The notes: generated by a model from the sequence alone, not told the origin. Shown: positions 31,071 to 40,204, numbered from the stretch's first letter. The stretch: DNA of 64,000 nt from Olivibacter sp. SDN3 (GCF_014334135.1 NZ_CP060497.1:2790001-2854000), one strand, 5' to 3'. A program made the numbers and translations.

Positions 31071-32483
31071 ATGGACAATATCCAACCGGAGAATCAAATG
31101 AAAAAGGAGCTGGGCCTATTAGATGCAACGATGCTTGTAGTAGGATCGATGATAGGTTCAGGAATATTTATTGTTAGTGCAGACATCGTTCGTTACGTGG
31201 GCAGTGCTGGGTGGTTAATTGCTATATGGGTTTTGACAGGAATAGTAACTTTAACTGCCGCACTGAGTTATGGTGAGCTTTCGGCCATGTTCCCTAAAGC
31301 AGGAGGGCAATACGTATATCTTCGAGAAGCATATAATCGATTGGTAGCATTTTTGTACGGCTGGGCACTTTTTACAGTTGTTCAAACGGGAACTATCGCA
31401 GCAGTGGGGGTGGCGTTTGCAAAGTTTGCTGCTTATTTACTCCCCTTCGTTAGTGACGAAAATATTCTTTGGGATACCCGTTTTATTCAGCTCAACGCTG
31501 CGCAGTTTTTAGCAATAGCAACTATCGTAATTTTGACTTGGCTGAATACGCGGGGGGTGAAAAATGGTAAAATACTGCAGACAACGCTTACCATCATTAA
31601 AATTTTCTCCTTAGGAGGGCTCACCATATGGGGATTATTAACAGCATTTAATAACAATGTGTGGGACGTTAACTGGAGTGACGCGTGGGTGCCTAAAACA
31701 TGGAATACTTTTTCTAACAGCTTCGTGGAAGTTGGAGGTGCCGCTCTTTTTGCCGGTATTGTGTCTGCCATGGTGGGTTCACTGTTTTCCAGTGATGCTT
31801 GGAATAATGTTACGTTTATAGCAGGAGAGATCAGAAATCCAAAGCGTAATATAGGCTTGAGTTTGTTTTTGGGAACGCTTATCGTTACCATTATATACGT
31901 TTCAACGAATATCATGTATCTCGCAACCCTATCTACAGAAGAGATAGCCTTTGCCCCTGCCGATCGAGTTGCTGTGGTAGCTTCAAATGCGATTTTTGGG
32001 AATGCAGGCACTATAGTAATAGCGGTGATGATTATGATATCAACCTTTGGTTGTAATAATGGATTGATATTATCTGGTGCGAGAGTTTATTATACAATGG
32101 CAAATGATGGGGTTTTTCTTAAAAGGGCCGCTTCACTTAATAAATTTGAGGTGCCGGGATGGGGTTTATGGGCACAATGTGTTTGGGCGTCGATATTGTG
32201 TCTCACGGGGAAGTACAGTGATTTGTTGAATTACGTTGTATTCGTGGTACTTATATTTTACGCATTAACAATATTGGGCGTTTTTATTCTAAGAAGGAAA
32301 AGACCTGATATTAAACGCCCTTATAAGGCCATTGGTTATCCTGTACTGCCTGCATTATATATTATAGCCGCACTTTCCATTTGTGTTGGTTTATTGATCT
32401 ATCAGCCAACGTTCACTTGGCCAGGTTTAGTTATCGTTTTGCTTGGGATTCCTTTTTACTACTTCAGTACAAAACATGAATAG
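31071..32483 (+). CDS. APC-superfamily amino acid permease (LAT-like)
   Basis: 470 residues if started at the ATG at 31071 (MDNIQPENQMKKELGLLDAT). The longer frame from 30972 adds a hydrophobic stretch not seen in the family and is not used. About 12 helices. Helix 1 is VVGSMIGSGIFIVSADIVRYVGS, followed by LSYGELSAMFPKAGGQYVYLREAY, SSDAWNNVTFIAGEIRNPKRNIG and a C-terminal RRKRPDIKRPYKAIGYPVLP. This pattern fits amino acid exchangers and permeases related to the LAT/YjeH groups. The helix-hairpin-helix protein gene follows after 19 bp. Confidence 0.9.
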   Translation: MDNIQPENQMKKELGLLDATMLVVGSMIGSGIFIVSADIVRYVGSAGWLIAIWVLTGIVTLTAALSYGELSAMFPKAGGQYVYLREAYNRLVAFLYGWALFTVVQTGTIAAVGVAFAKFAAYLLPFVSDENILWDTRFIQLNAAQFLAIATIVILTWLNTRGVKNGKILQTTLTIIKIFSLGGLTIWGLLTAFNNNVWDVNWSDAWVPKTWNTFSNSFVEVGGAALFAGIVSAMVGSLFSSDAWNNVTFIAGEIRNPKRNIGLSLFLGTLIVTIIYVSTNIMYLATLSTEEIAFAPADRVAVVASNAIFGNAGTIVIAVMIMISTFGCNNGLILSGARVYYTMANDGVFLKRAASLNKFEVPGWGLWAQCVWASILCLTGKYSDLLNYVVFVVLIFYALTILGVFILRRKRPDIKRPYKAIGYPVLPALYIIAALSICVGLLIYQPTFTWPGLVIVLLGIPFYYFSTKHE

Positions 32484-32502
32484 TTTGAAATAGTGTGTTT
32501 TT

Positions 32503-33435
32503 ATGCTGAAGCAAGTGCAGAAATATTTTGAATTTAGTAGGAAGGAGAGTCGTGGGATTACGGTTCTGTTGCTCTTCATTGTGCTGGTTTGGATCACACC
32601 AATCTTCTACGGCTACGTATTTGTTGCCGATGACATTAATTACTCGGATATGGTGAAACCGTTGATATCCTCACAGCAAATGGATCAATTTGAAAAACCC
32701 CAAGATGAAGAGGTTAGTGGAAATGTAGCCCATCTATTTCATTTTAACCCGAATCAGTTGCCTGTTACGGAATGGGAAAAGTTGGGTTTGTCAGAGCAGC
32801 AGATTAATAATATTAAAAATTACGAATCAAAAGGGGGCACTTTTCGCACCAAAGAGGATTTTAAAAAACTATATACTATCACGGAAACTGACTACGAAAA
32901 TTTAGAGAAGTATATAGCATTGCCATCAAGATCCGATATGAAAAAGCCGGTGACTCGCAATAATGAAAACGTTTTAAATGAGAAAAAGGAAAAAAAAGTA
33001 AGGTATAACGCCCATCCTACAGCATATGTAAAAACCATAGAGTTAAATGCCGCCGATTCAACAGATTTATTGCAGCTACGCGGAATAGGGAAAGTATTTG
33101 CGTCCCGTATTATAAAATATAGGGCGCTTTTAGGAGGTTATTCTCACCCTGATCAGCTGTTGGAAGTATACGGGATGGATTCATTAAGATACAAGGAAAT
33201 TAAACAATACCTTTGGGTTGATAAAGCGAAAATTCGATCAATTAATATAAATGAAGCTGAATACGAGACGCTCATAAAGCACCCTTATATCAAACCTAAA
33301 GATGCTAATGTCATAGTACAGTATAGACGGCAGCATGGTACTTTCAATGCTCTTGAAGAGCTATTGTCCATTGATTTATTTAATGATGAATATTTGCTTA
33401 AAATTGCACCATATTTAACTTTGATGAATGATTGA
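32503..33435 (+). CDS. Membrane-anchored helix-hairpin-helix protein (ComEA-like)
   Basis: 310 residues. One membrane helix (about 21-42) is followed by a presumably periplasmic part with three helix-hairpin-helix units: QLPVTEWEKLGLSEQQINNIKNY near 85, ELNAADSTDLLQLRGIGKVFASRII near 184 and NINEAEYETLIKHPYIKPKDANVI near 248. Such tandem units bind DNA non-specifically in ComEA, the DNA receptor for natural transformation. DNA binding is inferred and no other competence genes are present. The stop overlaps the annotated start of apt by 8 bp. Confidence 0.8.
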   Translation: MLKQVQKYFEFSRKESRGITVLLLFIVLVWITPIFYGYVFVADDINYSDMVKPLISSQQMDQFEKPQDEEVSGNVAHLFHFNPNQLPVTEWEKLGLSEQQINNIKNYESKGGTFRTKEDFKKLYTITETDYENLEKYIALPSRSDMKKPVTRNNENVLNEKKEKKVRYNAHPTAYVKTIELNAADSTDLLQLRGIGKVFASRIIKYRALLGGYSHPDQLLEVYGMDSLRYKEIKQYLWVDKAKIRSININEAEYETLIKHPYIKPKDANVIVQYRRQHGTFNALEELLSIDLFNDEYLLKIAPYLTLMND

Positions 33436-33958
33436 TACAATGCTCAGATCAGCAATAAGAGATGTTGCTGATTTCCCTAAACCAGGAATTATTTTTAAAG
33501 ACATTACACCTATCTTACAAGACGCAGAACTCTGTGATCAGATAATTGAGACCTTTGTAGTGCGTCTGCAAGATATTTCCTTTGATGCCATAGCGGGAGT
33601 GGAAAGCAGAGGTTTTTTGTTTGGTTTGATGCTGGCTAATAGGCTAGGAATACCTTTTATTCCTATTCGTAAAGCAGGTAAGCTGCCCTACCGAACAGTT
33701 AGGCAGTCTTACGAATTAGAGTACGGCACAGCTACTATAGAAGTTCATGCCGATGCTTTCAAGACGGGAACCAAAGTGTTATTGCACGATGATTTGCTGG
33801 CTACAGGAGGAACTATAGCAGCGGCAAGCCAATTAATTGAAAAATTAGGTGGTAATATTGCCGGGTACTGTTTTGTTATCAGTTTGGATTTTTTAGAAGG
33901 GCGTAAACGCTTAGAATTATTTAGTGATAAACTCGTTTCACTTGTTAATTATCAATAA
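33428..33958 (+). CDS. apt: Adenine phosphoribosyltransferase
   Basis: 176 residues. N-terminal IRDVADFPKPGIIFKDITPIL, the AGVESRGFLFG segment near 57 and the PRPP motif VLLHDDLLATGGTIAAASQLIE near 117 are diagnostic of Apt. It salvages adenine to AMP in the cytoplasm. The ATG at 33428 overlaps the upstream gene by 8 bp; the ATG at 33440 would give a non-overlapping start, and both keep the domain intact. Confidence 0.95.
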   Translation: MIDTMLRSAIRDVADFPKPGIIFKDITPILQDAELCDQIIETFVVRLQDISFDAIAGVESRGFLFGLMLANRLGIPFIPIRKAGKLPYRTVRQSYELEYGTATIEVHADAFKTGTKVLLHDDLLATGGTIAAASQLIEKLGGNIAGYCFVISLDFLEGRKRLELFSDKLVSLVNYQ

Positions 33959-33986
33959 TATGCTGTAAGAAAAACTGTTTGTACAT

Positions 33987-34904
33987 TTACATTTCTTTTC
34001 CTGTTACAGTGATTTCAGATGTAATGTTCATTGGAATTTCGAGTCCCTGTGCACTCAACGTCCCGGTTATCTCTTGATTTATGGTGCTGGAAATTATTAA
34101 ACCAGATGTTATATGAGTGTTAATTGTGCCTTTTTGCGTGCCTTGTAGGTTGATTTTCATATTGGAAAGTATTCCTTCACCTGATAAAGGTGATAGTTTT
34201 AGAATTGACGTTAGCGAAATGACCGCATCGTTTCCCTTGATATCAGTTAACGTATAGGTGTTTTGCATATCGGTTGCCATGAGCCCAGCCATTTCTGCAG
34301 AAGAATCCTTGCGCCAACTTTCTCCCAAGTCGATTTCTTTATTAGGATAAATGTTTAAAGCGGCATTCATGATATTAATAAAAGCGGAATCGCTGAACTG
34401 CTGTTTTAAAAGTTGTTGAGCGGGATCGTCTTTAGCAAAAGAGTTTATGATACTTTCCATTCCTTCTACTTGAGTTACTTCACCTTCAGGACTTACATAC
34501 ATAGTGAAACTTTTACCAACTATAGCTTCTATGTCCTTAAAAGGGCTGTCGTTATTCTCTTGTTTCTTTGAGTCATAGGAAATATTACCTTCTGGTGTAT
34601 CTGTACTTATCGAGATGCTTTGGTAGGTTGTTTTTATTTGAAGGCCGTTTGTATTGCTTTTCAGTACTTCATATATATAGTCAATAGTGGTGTGTTGCTT
34701 AATGTTCATTTTATTCCCCATAATTTCTTGCGAGATAACTTGGGAAGTGTTGGTTGTATAAAGGTATTTTAGCCCCTGCTTTAAGTTCATTCTTAATACA
34801 GCTGATTGCACAGCTCCATCTACATCGGAAGGTGCTTTGCTTTTAGCAAAGTTTGTATTACTTATTAAAATGAAGAAGATAAAACTGTAAAAGATTTTAT
34901 GCAT
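33987..34904 (-). CDS. Exported DUF6263-like protein
   Basis: 305 residues with a signal peptide (MHKIFYSFIFFILISNTNFA). The rest is beta-rich: LKQGLKYLYTTNTSQVISQEIMG, a pair of threonine-rich strands around 140-200, and an SGEGILSNMKINLQGTQKG segment. The overall pattern resembles the DUF6263 group of Bacteroidota exported proteins, whose function is unknown. Monocistronic; convergent with apt with a 28 bp gap. The family assignment is by general resemblance only. Confidence 0.6.
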   Translation of the reverse strand: MHKIFYSFIFFILISNTNFAKSKAPSDVDGAVQSAVLRMNLKQGLKYLYTTNTSQVISQEIMGNKMNIKQHTTIDYIYEVLKSNTNGLQIKTTYQSISISTDTPEGNISYDSKKQENNDSPFKDIEAIVGKSFTMYVSPEGEVTQVEGMESIINSFAKDDPAQQLLKQQFSDSAFINIMNAALNIYPNKEIDLGESWRKDSSAEMAGLMATDMQNTYTLTDIKGNDAVISLTSILKLSPLSGEGILSNMKINLQGTQKGTINTHITSGLIISSTINQEITGTLSAQGLEIPMNITSEITVTGKEM

Positions 34905-35123
34905 AATATGTAATTTTAAAAGAGTATAAGTTTAGGATGATAAAAATAAAATATTGTTACAATTATAGTCAGGAAGAAAAGGAGGGATGATCTTCTTAGT
35001 TTTAAATTAGTTAATGCGTTTTTTATACCCAAAACTATTTCGTTATAAATGTTGTACTGATTTTTCATTCTTTTTTAATATATAATTTGGCTATTATTGT
35101 ATGGAACCATATTATAAATTACT

Positions 35124-36296
35124 ATGCACGCTATTGTAGAAACATTTCATTTTGATACAGAACAGAGTTTGATGATTCGAGACATGGTCAAGGACTTTGC
35201 TCAAAAAGAAATTCATCCTCATATGATGGAGTGGGACGAAAATCAAATCTTTCCAAAAGACTTGTTTAAAAAAATGGGCGATTTAGGTTTGCTGGGTGTA
35301 TTAGTTCCTGAAGAGTTTGGAGGGGCTGGATTGGGGTATTGTGAGTACATGCATGTTATCGTTGAAATTGCGCGTGTATGTGGAGGTATAGGCTTATCAG
35401 TAGCCGCGCATAATTCGCTATGTACAGGTCATATTCTTGCTTTTGGCAATGATACTCAGAAGCGGAGATGGTTGCCTAAACTTTCAACTGGTGAGTGGAT
35501 AGGTGCGTGGGGTTTAACGGAAGCAAATACGGGATCTGATGCCATGCGTATGAACACCACAGCAGTGCTAAATGGAGAAGAGTATGTAATCAATGGAACT
35601 AAAAATTGGATTACTCACGGAAAAAGTGGTGATGTTGCGGTTGTTATGGCGCGAACAGGAGAAAAAAAATCTGCTAACGGAATTTCGGCTTTTGTAATAG
35701 AAAAAGGTACACCTGGATTTAGTCATGGAAAAAAAGAGAATAAACTAGGCATGCGAGCTTCCGAAACTACAGAATTGATTTTAGATAATGTGCGTATTCC
35801 GAAAGATCACTTATTGGGGGTCGAAGGAGAAGGGTTCAAGCAAGCGATGAAAGTATTGGATGGTGGACGAATCTCTATTGCTTCACTCGCGTTAGGGATA
35901 GCTAAAGGCGCTTTGGATGCAGCTATAAAGTATAGTAAAGAAAGGCATCAGTTTGGGCAGCCGATAGCAAATTTTCAAGGTATATCATTTAAATTGGCCG
36001 ATTTGGCTACAGAAATTGAGGCTGCAGAATTATTGGTTAGGAAGGCCGCAAATTTGAAGAACTCGCATCAACCAGTCACAAAAATTTCTGCCATGGCGAA
36101 ATATTATGCTTCAGAAGTTGCAGTCAAAGCGGCTACGGAAGCGGTGCAGATTTTTGGGGGATATGGTTACACAAAAGATTTCCCGGCAGAGAAATTTTAT
36201 CGTGACGCAAAGCTATGTACAATAGGTGAAGGAACTTCGGAAATTCAAAAGATTGTCATTTCCAGAGAGGTATTGAAAGAAGGTAAAGTCGTTTGA
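35124..36296 (+). CDS. Acyl-CoA dehydrogenase
   Basis: 390 residues, normal length. FAD-binding and active-site motifs: WGLTEANTGSDAMRMNTTAV near 132, KNWITHGKSGDV near 158, the helical domain KERHQFGQPIANFQGISFKLADLA near 272, and AVQIFGGYGYTKDFPAEKFYRDAKLCTIGEGTSEIQK near 340-375. The Glu of GEGTSEIQ is the expected catalytic base. It oxidises acyl-CoA thioesters (short or medium chain, or a branched amino acid derivative). No electron-transfer flavoprotein genes are in the window. Monocistronic between an exported protein gene and mqo. Confidence 0.94.
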   Translation: MHAIVETFHFDTEQSLMIRDMVKDFAQKEIHPHMMEWDENQIFPKDLFKKMGDLGLLGVLVPEEFGGAGLGYCEYMHVIVEIARVCGGIGLSVAAHNSLCTGHILAFGNDTQKRRWLPKLSTGEWIGAWGLTEANTGSDAMRMNTTAVLNGEEYVINGTKNWITHGKSGDVAVVMARTGEKKSANGISAFVIEKGTPGFSHGKKENKLGMRASETTELILDNVRIPKDHLLGVEGEGFKQAMKVLDGGRISIASLALGIAKGALDAAIKYSKERHQFGQPIANFQGISFKLADLATEIEAAELLVRKAANLKNSHQPVTKISAMAKYYASEVAVKAATEAVQIFGGYGYTKDFPAEKFYRDAKLCTIGEGTSEIQKIVISREVLKEGKVV

Positions 36297-36442
36297 GCTA
36301 GCTGTTTTAGTCTATTGCGATATTCGATAAAATAATGGCTTTATCGAATAATTTTTACTAGTAAGAAGGGAAAACTTTGTGTTTTGTGTGTAAATATTCT
36401 GTTCTTTTAGCAATTTTATAATAAAAAATCAGTCAATGGTGT

Positions 36443-36450
36443 TATTTTTG
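36443..36450 (+). promoter_or_regulatory. Putative -7 promoter element of mqo
   Basis: TATTTTTG matches the Bacteroidota -7 consensus TANNTTTG, 17 bases before the mqo ATG. An upstream TTTT at 36414 is at a looser spacing (about 25 bases) than the usual 19. Confidence 0.4.
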
Positions 36451-36467
36451 CAACCTCATAGATTGAA

Positions 36468-37988
36468 ATGACTAAAAGTAACAAAAATACCATTCAGGAA
36501 AAGGATGCTGTATTGATAGGTGCGGGAATAATGAGCGCTACCTTAGGTATCATGTTAAACCAGCTATTGCCAGAGGCTAATATAGAAGTTTTTGAACGTT
36601 TAGACGAGGTGGCAGCCGAGAGTTCCGATGCTTGGAATAATGCTGGCACAGGACATTCAGCTCTTTGCGAATTGAATTATACCCCGCAGCTACCTGACGG
36701 TTCTGTTGATATTGGGAAAGCAATAAACATTGCAGAGCAGTTTGAGGTTTCCAAAGAATTTTGGGCATATTTAGTGGAGCAAAATATCCTTAAGGAACCT
36801 ACGCAATTTATTAGAAATGTCCCGCATATGAGTTTTGTATGGGGAGAAACAAATGTCGATTATCTTCGCAAACGATTTAAAAAGATGGAGGACCATCATC
36901 TTTTTAAAGGCATGGAGTATAGTGAAGACCGGTCTACCTTGCAAAATTGGATGCCGCTCGTCATGGAGGGAAGAAGAGCTGACCAGGCCGTAGCTGCTAC
37001 CAGGATGGACATCGGTACCGACGTTAATTTCGGAGGATTGACACGTTGTCTTTTTGACCATCTTCGTAAACAAAGCCATTTTAAATTGAGACTAGCACAT
37101 GAAGTTCGTGATTTGGAACGTTTGCCTGATGGCCGATGGAAAATAGAGGTTAGGAATAGTACCACAAAACGCAAACGTACAGTTATAGCGAAGTTCGTGT
37201 TTATAGGTGCTGGTGGCGGAGCTTTACACTTGCTGGAAAAATCTGGAATTAAAGAGGGTAAAGGTTTTGGAGGTTTTCCTGTGAGCGGCCAGTGGTTGCG
37301 CTGTACAAATCCGGCGATTGTGGCTAAGCACGAAGCAAAAGTTTATGGGAAAGCAGCAGTAGGTTCTCCACCTATGTCTGTACCGCATTTAGATACTCGT
37401 ATTATAGATGGTAAAAAAGCGCTACTTTTTGGGCCTTACGCAGGTTTTTCTACTAAATTCTTGAAAAACGGATCTTGGTTGGATTTACCTTCGTCTATTA
37501 AGATCAATAATATTAGGCCAATGTTAGCTGCTGGATTAGATAATCTGAAGCTAACTAAATATTTAATAAATCAGGTTAGGCAGTCTTCAGATGATAGAAT
37601 AGATGCCCTAAAAGAATATGTTCCAACTGCACGTAAAGATGATTGGGAGCTGGAAATAGCAGGGCAGCGGGTACAAGTAATAAAAAAGGACCCGGTACAT
37701 GGAGGGGTTTTAGAATTCGGGACTGAGGTGGTTAGTAGCGCTGATGGTTCTTTATCGGCCTTGCTCGGAGCTTCTCCTGGAGCATCAACCTCAGTTTCAA
37801 TAATGGTGAAATTGTTGCAAAAATGCTTTCCTGAACAAATGAACGCAGAACCTTGGCAGAATAAATTCAGTGAAATGATTGCTTCCTTTGGTCAATCATT
37901 AGCTAATGACGCCGAACTGGCAATTTCAACTCGTAAAAAAAGCAGCAGACTGTTGGGGCTTGACGAACTAGTTGAAGAAGGCGTATAA
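36468..37988 (+). CDS. mqo: Malate:quinone oxidoreductase
   Basis: 506 residues. The FAD-binding VLIGAGIMSATLGIMLNQLLP is at residues 16-36, followed by the Mqo-specific NNAGTGHSALCELNYTP and the C-terminal GASPGASTSVSIM. It oxidises malate to oxaloacetate and passes electrons to the quinone pool at the inner membrane. With aconitase it is a TCA-cycle gene in this window, but the two are not linked in an operon. Its own terminator follows. Confidence 0.96.
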   Translation: MTKSNKNTIQEKDAVLIGAGIMSATLGIMLNQLLPEANIEVFERLDEVAAESSDAWNNAGTGHSALCELNYTPQLPDGSVDIGKAINIAEQFEVSKEFWAYLVEQNILKEPTQFIRNVPHMSFVWGETNVDYLRKRFKKMEDHHLFKGMEYSEDRSTLQNWMPLVMEGRRADQAVAATRMDIGTDVNFGGLTRCLFDHLRKQSHFKLRLAHEVRDLERLPDGRWKIEVRNSTTKRKRTVIAKFVFIGAGGGALHLLEKSGIKEGKGFGGFPVSGQWLRCTNPAIVAKHEAKVYGKAAVGSPPMSVPHLDTRIIDGKKALLFGPYAGFSTKFLKNGSWLDLPSSIKINNIRPMLAAGLDNLKLTKYLINQVRQSSDDRIDALKEYVPTARKDDWELEIAGQRVQVIKKDPVHGGVLEFGTEVVSSADGSLSALLGASPGASTSVSIMVKLLQKCFPEQMNAEPWQNKFSEMIASFGQSLANDAELAISTRKKSSRLLGLDELVEEGV

Positions 37989-38013
37989 CAGCGTAAATAC
38001 ACAAACTGGAAAA

Positions 38014-38045
38014 AGGGTAAGAGTGTAGATATCTTACCCTTTTTT
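38014..38045 (+). terminator. Rho-independent terminator after mqo
   Basis: Stem AGGGTAAGA / TCTTACCCT with a 9-base loop, followed by TTTTT. It lies 25 bp after the mqo stop codon. Confidence 0.88.
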
Positions 38046-38236
38046 AATGTTGTAAATAGCATTTTTATTTACTTTATACTTTCTTTTCCTATATGAGGGA
38101 GTATGCTGTTGCTGTTATTTATAAAACCAGTTAGAATTACCTGGATTTTTGTTTATTAAAATGTTTTAGTTGGTTAATAAATAGGGGAAAACGACGAAAA
38201 GATAGATTAGGAGCTTTCATCAATATTACCTATTTT

Positions 38237-38259
38237 AGTTGAAAGTTTTTACTTAAACT
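38237..38259 (+). promoter_or_regulatory. Imperfect inverted repeat in front of the ROK gene (candidate operator)
   Basis: AGTTGAAAGT, four T, ACTTAAACT: the arms pair with one mismatch or bulge. It lies just 8 bases upstream of the proposed TTG start. ROK repressors often bind inverted repeats in their own control region, but no binding data support this one. Confidence 0.35.
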
Positions 38260-38267
38260 GACCAGTT

Positions 38268-39452
38268 TTGACAGCGAAAATACAAAAACAAGAGGATCTG
38301 AAGCGTGCAATATTAAGGCAACTGTACTATAATGGGGCTTTATCCTTAGCTGATTTGTGCACTCATACCAAAAAAAGCTTACCTGTAGTTTCCACAGCAG
38401 TGAATTTGCTTTTAGAAAGTGGATATATTATGGAATATGGTTTAGCTCCATCAACAGGAGGACGTAGACCGGTAACATATCTTTTAGATGCAAACAAAAA
38501 ACGTTGTATCGTAGCGGTAGCGATAGATCAGTTAGAGACTAGAGTTTGTATTTATAATCTTGTAAATGAAAAAGTTGATTCCTTGGGCTCTGTTAGGATG
38601 GATTTGCTAAATACGCCTAGCATATTAGAAGAGTTGATTTCTTTCATAAAAGAAATGATTGAGAAATCCACCTTTTCAAATGATGAAATCTTAGGTGTTG
38701 GAATTGCCATGCCGGGGGTATATAATATGAAAGAAGGGATCAATCATACTTTTTTCCCAGATCAACCTTACTTGCCCAAGTATATTAGTAAAAAGATAAA
38801 AGTGCCCGTTTTTATCGATAACGATTCAAGAACTATCGCAATGGCTGAACTCAAATTTGGTATAGCAAAGGGGTATAAGGATGTTATGGTTGTCAATATT
38901 GGTTGGGGAATAGGTTTGGGGATGATTGTAGATGGCATAATCTTTAGGGGGCATAATGGCTATGCTGGAGAATTTAGCCATATCCCGTTGGCAAATAGTA
39001 ATAACTTGTGCTCCTGTGGTAAAAGGGGTTGCTTAGAAGTTGACGCTTCTTTATCTATCCTGGTGAAAAAAGCAGAAAGAGAACTTGCCAATGGATCGAA
39101 ATCTAGCTTAGAATATCTTTTTGCTGATAAAAAACGTTTAGCTGGTGAGCAGTTGTTAAGTGCAGCAAAAAAGGGCGACCCCTTAGCCGTATCTTTGCTG
39201 GCAGAGGGAGGGTTAATGATTGGGAAAGGACTCGCTACATTAATACATATTATGAATCCTGAACGTATCGTTTTAAGTGGACGGGGAGCCTCTGCAGGTA
39301 GAATATGGCTAGCACCCATTCATCAAGCCATCAATGAATATTGTATCCCCCGTTTAGCCGAGCAAACAACCTTAGCCGTTTCTGATCTATCTCAAGAAAT
39401 TCAATTATTAGGAGCGGCGACACTAGTTATAGAAAATTGCGATTTTAGATAA
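38268..39452 (+). CDS. ROK family transcriptional regulator / sugar-kinase-like protein
   Basis: 394 residues. A winged helix-turn-helix (about 8-65: KRAILRQLYYNGALSLADL) is followed by a ROK fold: VGIAMPGVYNMKEG near 142, DNDSRTIAMAELKFGIA near 184, the phosphate motif VVNIGWGIGLGMIVDG near 206, and the zinc motif CSCGKRGCLEVDAS near 245 (CxCGxxGCxE). NagC/XylR-type regulators have this architecture and respond to a sugar or amino sugar. The start is TTG: an in-frame stop lies three codons upstream and no ATG precedes the DNA-binding domain. Target genes are not obvious. Confidence 0.88.
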   Translation: MTAKIQKQEDLKRAILRQLYYNGALSLADLCTHTKKSLPVVSTAVNLLLESGYIMEYGLAPSTGGRRPVTYLLDANKKRCIVAVAIDQLETRVCIYNLVNEKVDSLGSVRMDLLNTPSILEELISFIKEMIEKSTFSNDEILGVGIAMPGVYNMKEGINHTFFPDQPYLPKYISKKIKVPVFIDNDSRTIAMAELKFGIAKGYKDVMVVNIGWGIGLGMIVDGIIFRGHNGYAGEFSHIPLANSNNLCSCGKRGCLEVDASLSILVKKAERELANGSKSSLEYLFADKKRLAGEQLLSAAKKGDPLAVSLLAEGGLMIGKGLATLIHIMNPERIVLSGRGASAGRIWLAPIHQAINEYCIPRLAEQTTLAVSDLSQEIQLLGAATLVIENCDFR

Positions 39453-39597
39453 ATAGTAAGTCATTTAGAATTTTATAATCATTTGTCTCATTATTAAAAG
39501 TTGTATCAAATACTACGTGGTCATTTTCAACTGCTCCCGGAACACAGTGTATGTCACCTATAACTTTATAAAGGTAGAACTCCGAATTTACCGGCAT
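39445..39597 (-). CDS. Possible small ORF convergent with the ROK gene
   Basis: A 50-codon frame (MPVNSEFYLYKVIGDIHCVP ... KILNDLLFI) with protein-like composition overlaps the ROK stop by a few bases. A competing plus-strand frame at 39564-39677 (ending LKMEEKRLKQDLEPILDL, no start codon) also looks coding. The region probably holds a decayed gene; I cannot say which strand. No family recognised. Confidence 0.2.
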   Translation of the reverse strand: MPVNSEFYLYKVIGDIHCVPGAVENDHVVFDTTFNNETNDYKILNDLLFI

Positions 39598-39975
39598 TGG
39601 ATCCTGTCGAAGTGATCAAATTGAAAATGGAGGAAAAAAGACTTAAGCAAGATTTAGAACCCATATTGGATCTATGAAGTGTCTCAAGTTCTAAACAACA
39701 GAAGAGAGATAACATGGAGTATGCCTAGAAGCTTCTATCATTCAAACAAAATGATCCTATACCACACCTCGCTACAGATATGCAAAAAAGCTCATATAGC
39801 TCTTTCGATTTTTGAAAGAGCTATATGAGCTTTTTTGCCTTCATAGCGTTGAGGCTTTACAACGACAGTCAAAATCCTTCAAGAAAAGTGCCCAAAATTG
39901 CTGCCAAAAATGTTGCCTTCAAAATTAATCTATTGATAATGTCTTGAAAATCAGCAGAATTAATCTTTCGGATTG
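39598..39975. other. Intergenic region with remnants and a long hairpin
   Basis: No convincing gene. It includes the end of the possible plus-strand remnant (to 39677) and a long perfect hairpin at 39782-39838, then AT-rich DNA up to tRNA-Ala. Confidence 0.4.
39782..39838. terminator. 25-bp perfect hairpin, bidirectional terminator-like
   Basis: The left arm starts GCAAAAAAGCTC at 39782-39806 and the right arm ends GAGCTTTTTTGC at 39814-39838, with a 7-base loop (GATTTTT). All 25 pairs match. It has A6 on the left and T6 on the right, so it would terminate transcription from either side: the ROK side (+) or the tRNA-Ala side (-). Confidence 0.75.
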
Positions 39976-40049
39976 TGGAGATTACCGGAGTCGAACCGGT
40001 GACCTCTTGCCTGCCAGGCAAGCGCTCTAGCCAGCTGAGCTAAACCCCC
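39976..40049 (-). tRNA. tRNA-Ala (anticodon GGC)
   Basis: On the minus strand the gene begins GGGGGTTTAGCTCAGCTGG. The anticodon stem is CTTGC/GCAAG with loop CTGGCAG, so the anticodon is GGC (alanine, codons GCC/GCU). The T arm contains GGTTCGA, and the acceptor stem GGGGGTT pairs with AATCTCC with discriminator A. The 3' CCA is not encoded (CAA follows). 74 nt. A consensus Bacteroidota promoter lies 16 bp upstream. Confidence 0.95.
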
Positions 40050-40065
40050 ATAATTCTTATGTCGG

Positions 40066-40096
40066 CAAAGATAATAAATAGCTTAATATCTACAAA
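40066..40096 (-). promoter_or_regulatory. Consensus Bacteroidota promoter of tRNA-Ala
   Basis: On the minus strand: TTTG (40093-40096), exactly 19 bases, then TATCTTTG (40066-40073). This is a full match to the primary-sigma consensus TTTG-N19-TANNTTTG. The expected start site is near 40061, about 12 bases before the mature tRNA 5' end. Confidence 0.85.
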
Positions 40097-40204
40097 TATA
40101 ATTTAAGTAGTTTAATTCTCTGAAATTTTATGTGTATTGGATAACAGATATTTTCGCACGACCTAATTTTGAAACAATATGAAAAAAGACTTGTTCATGA
40201 AAGT

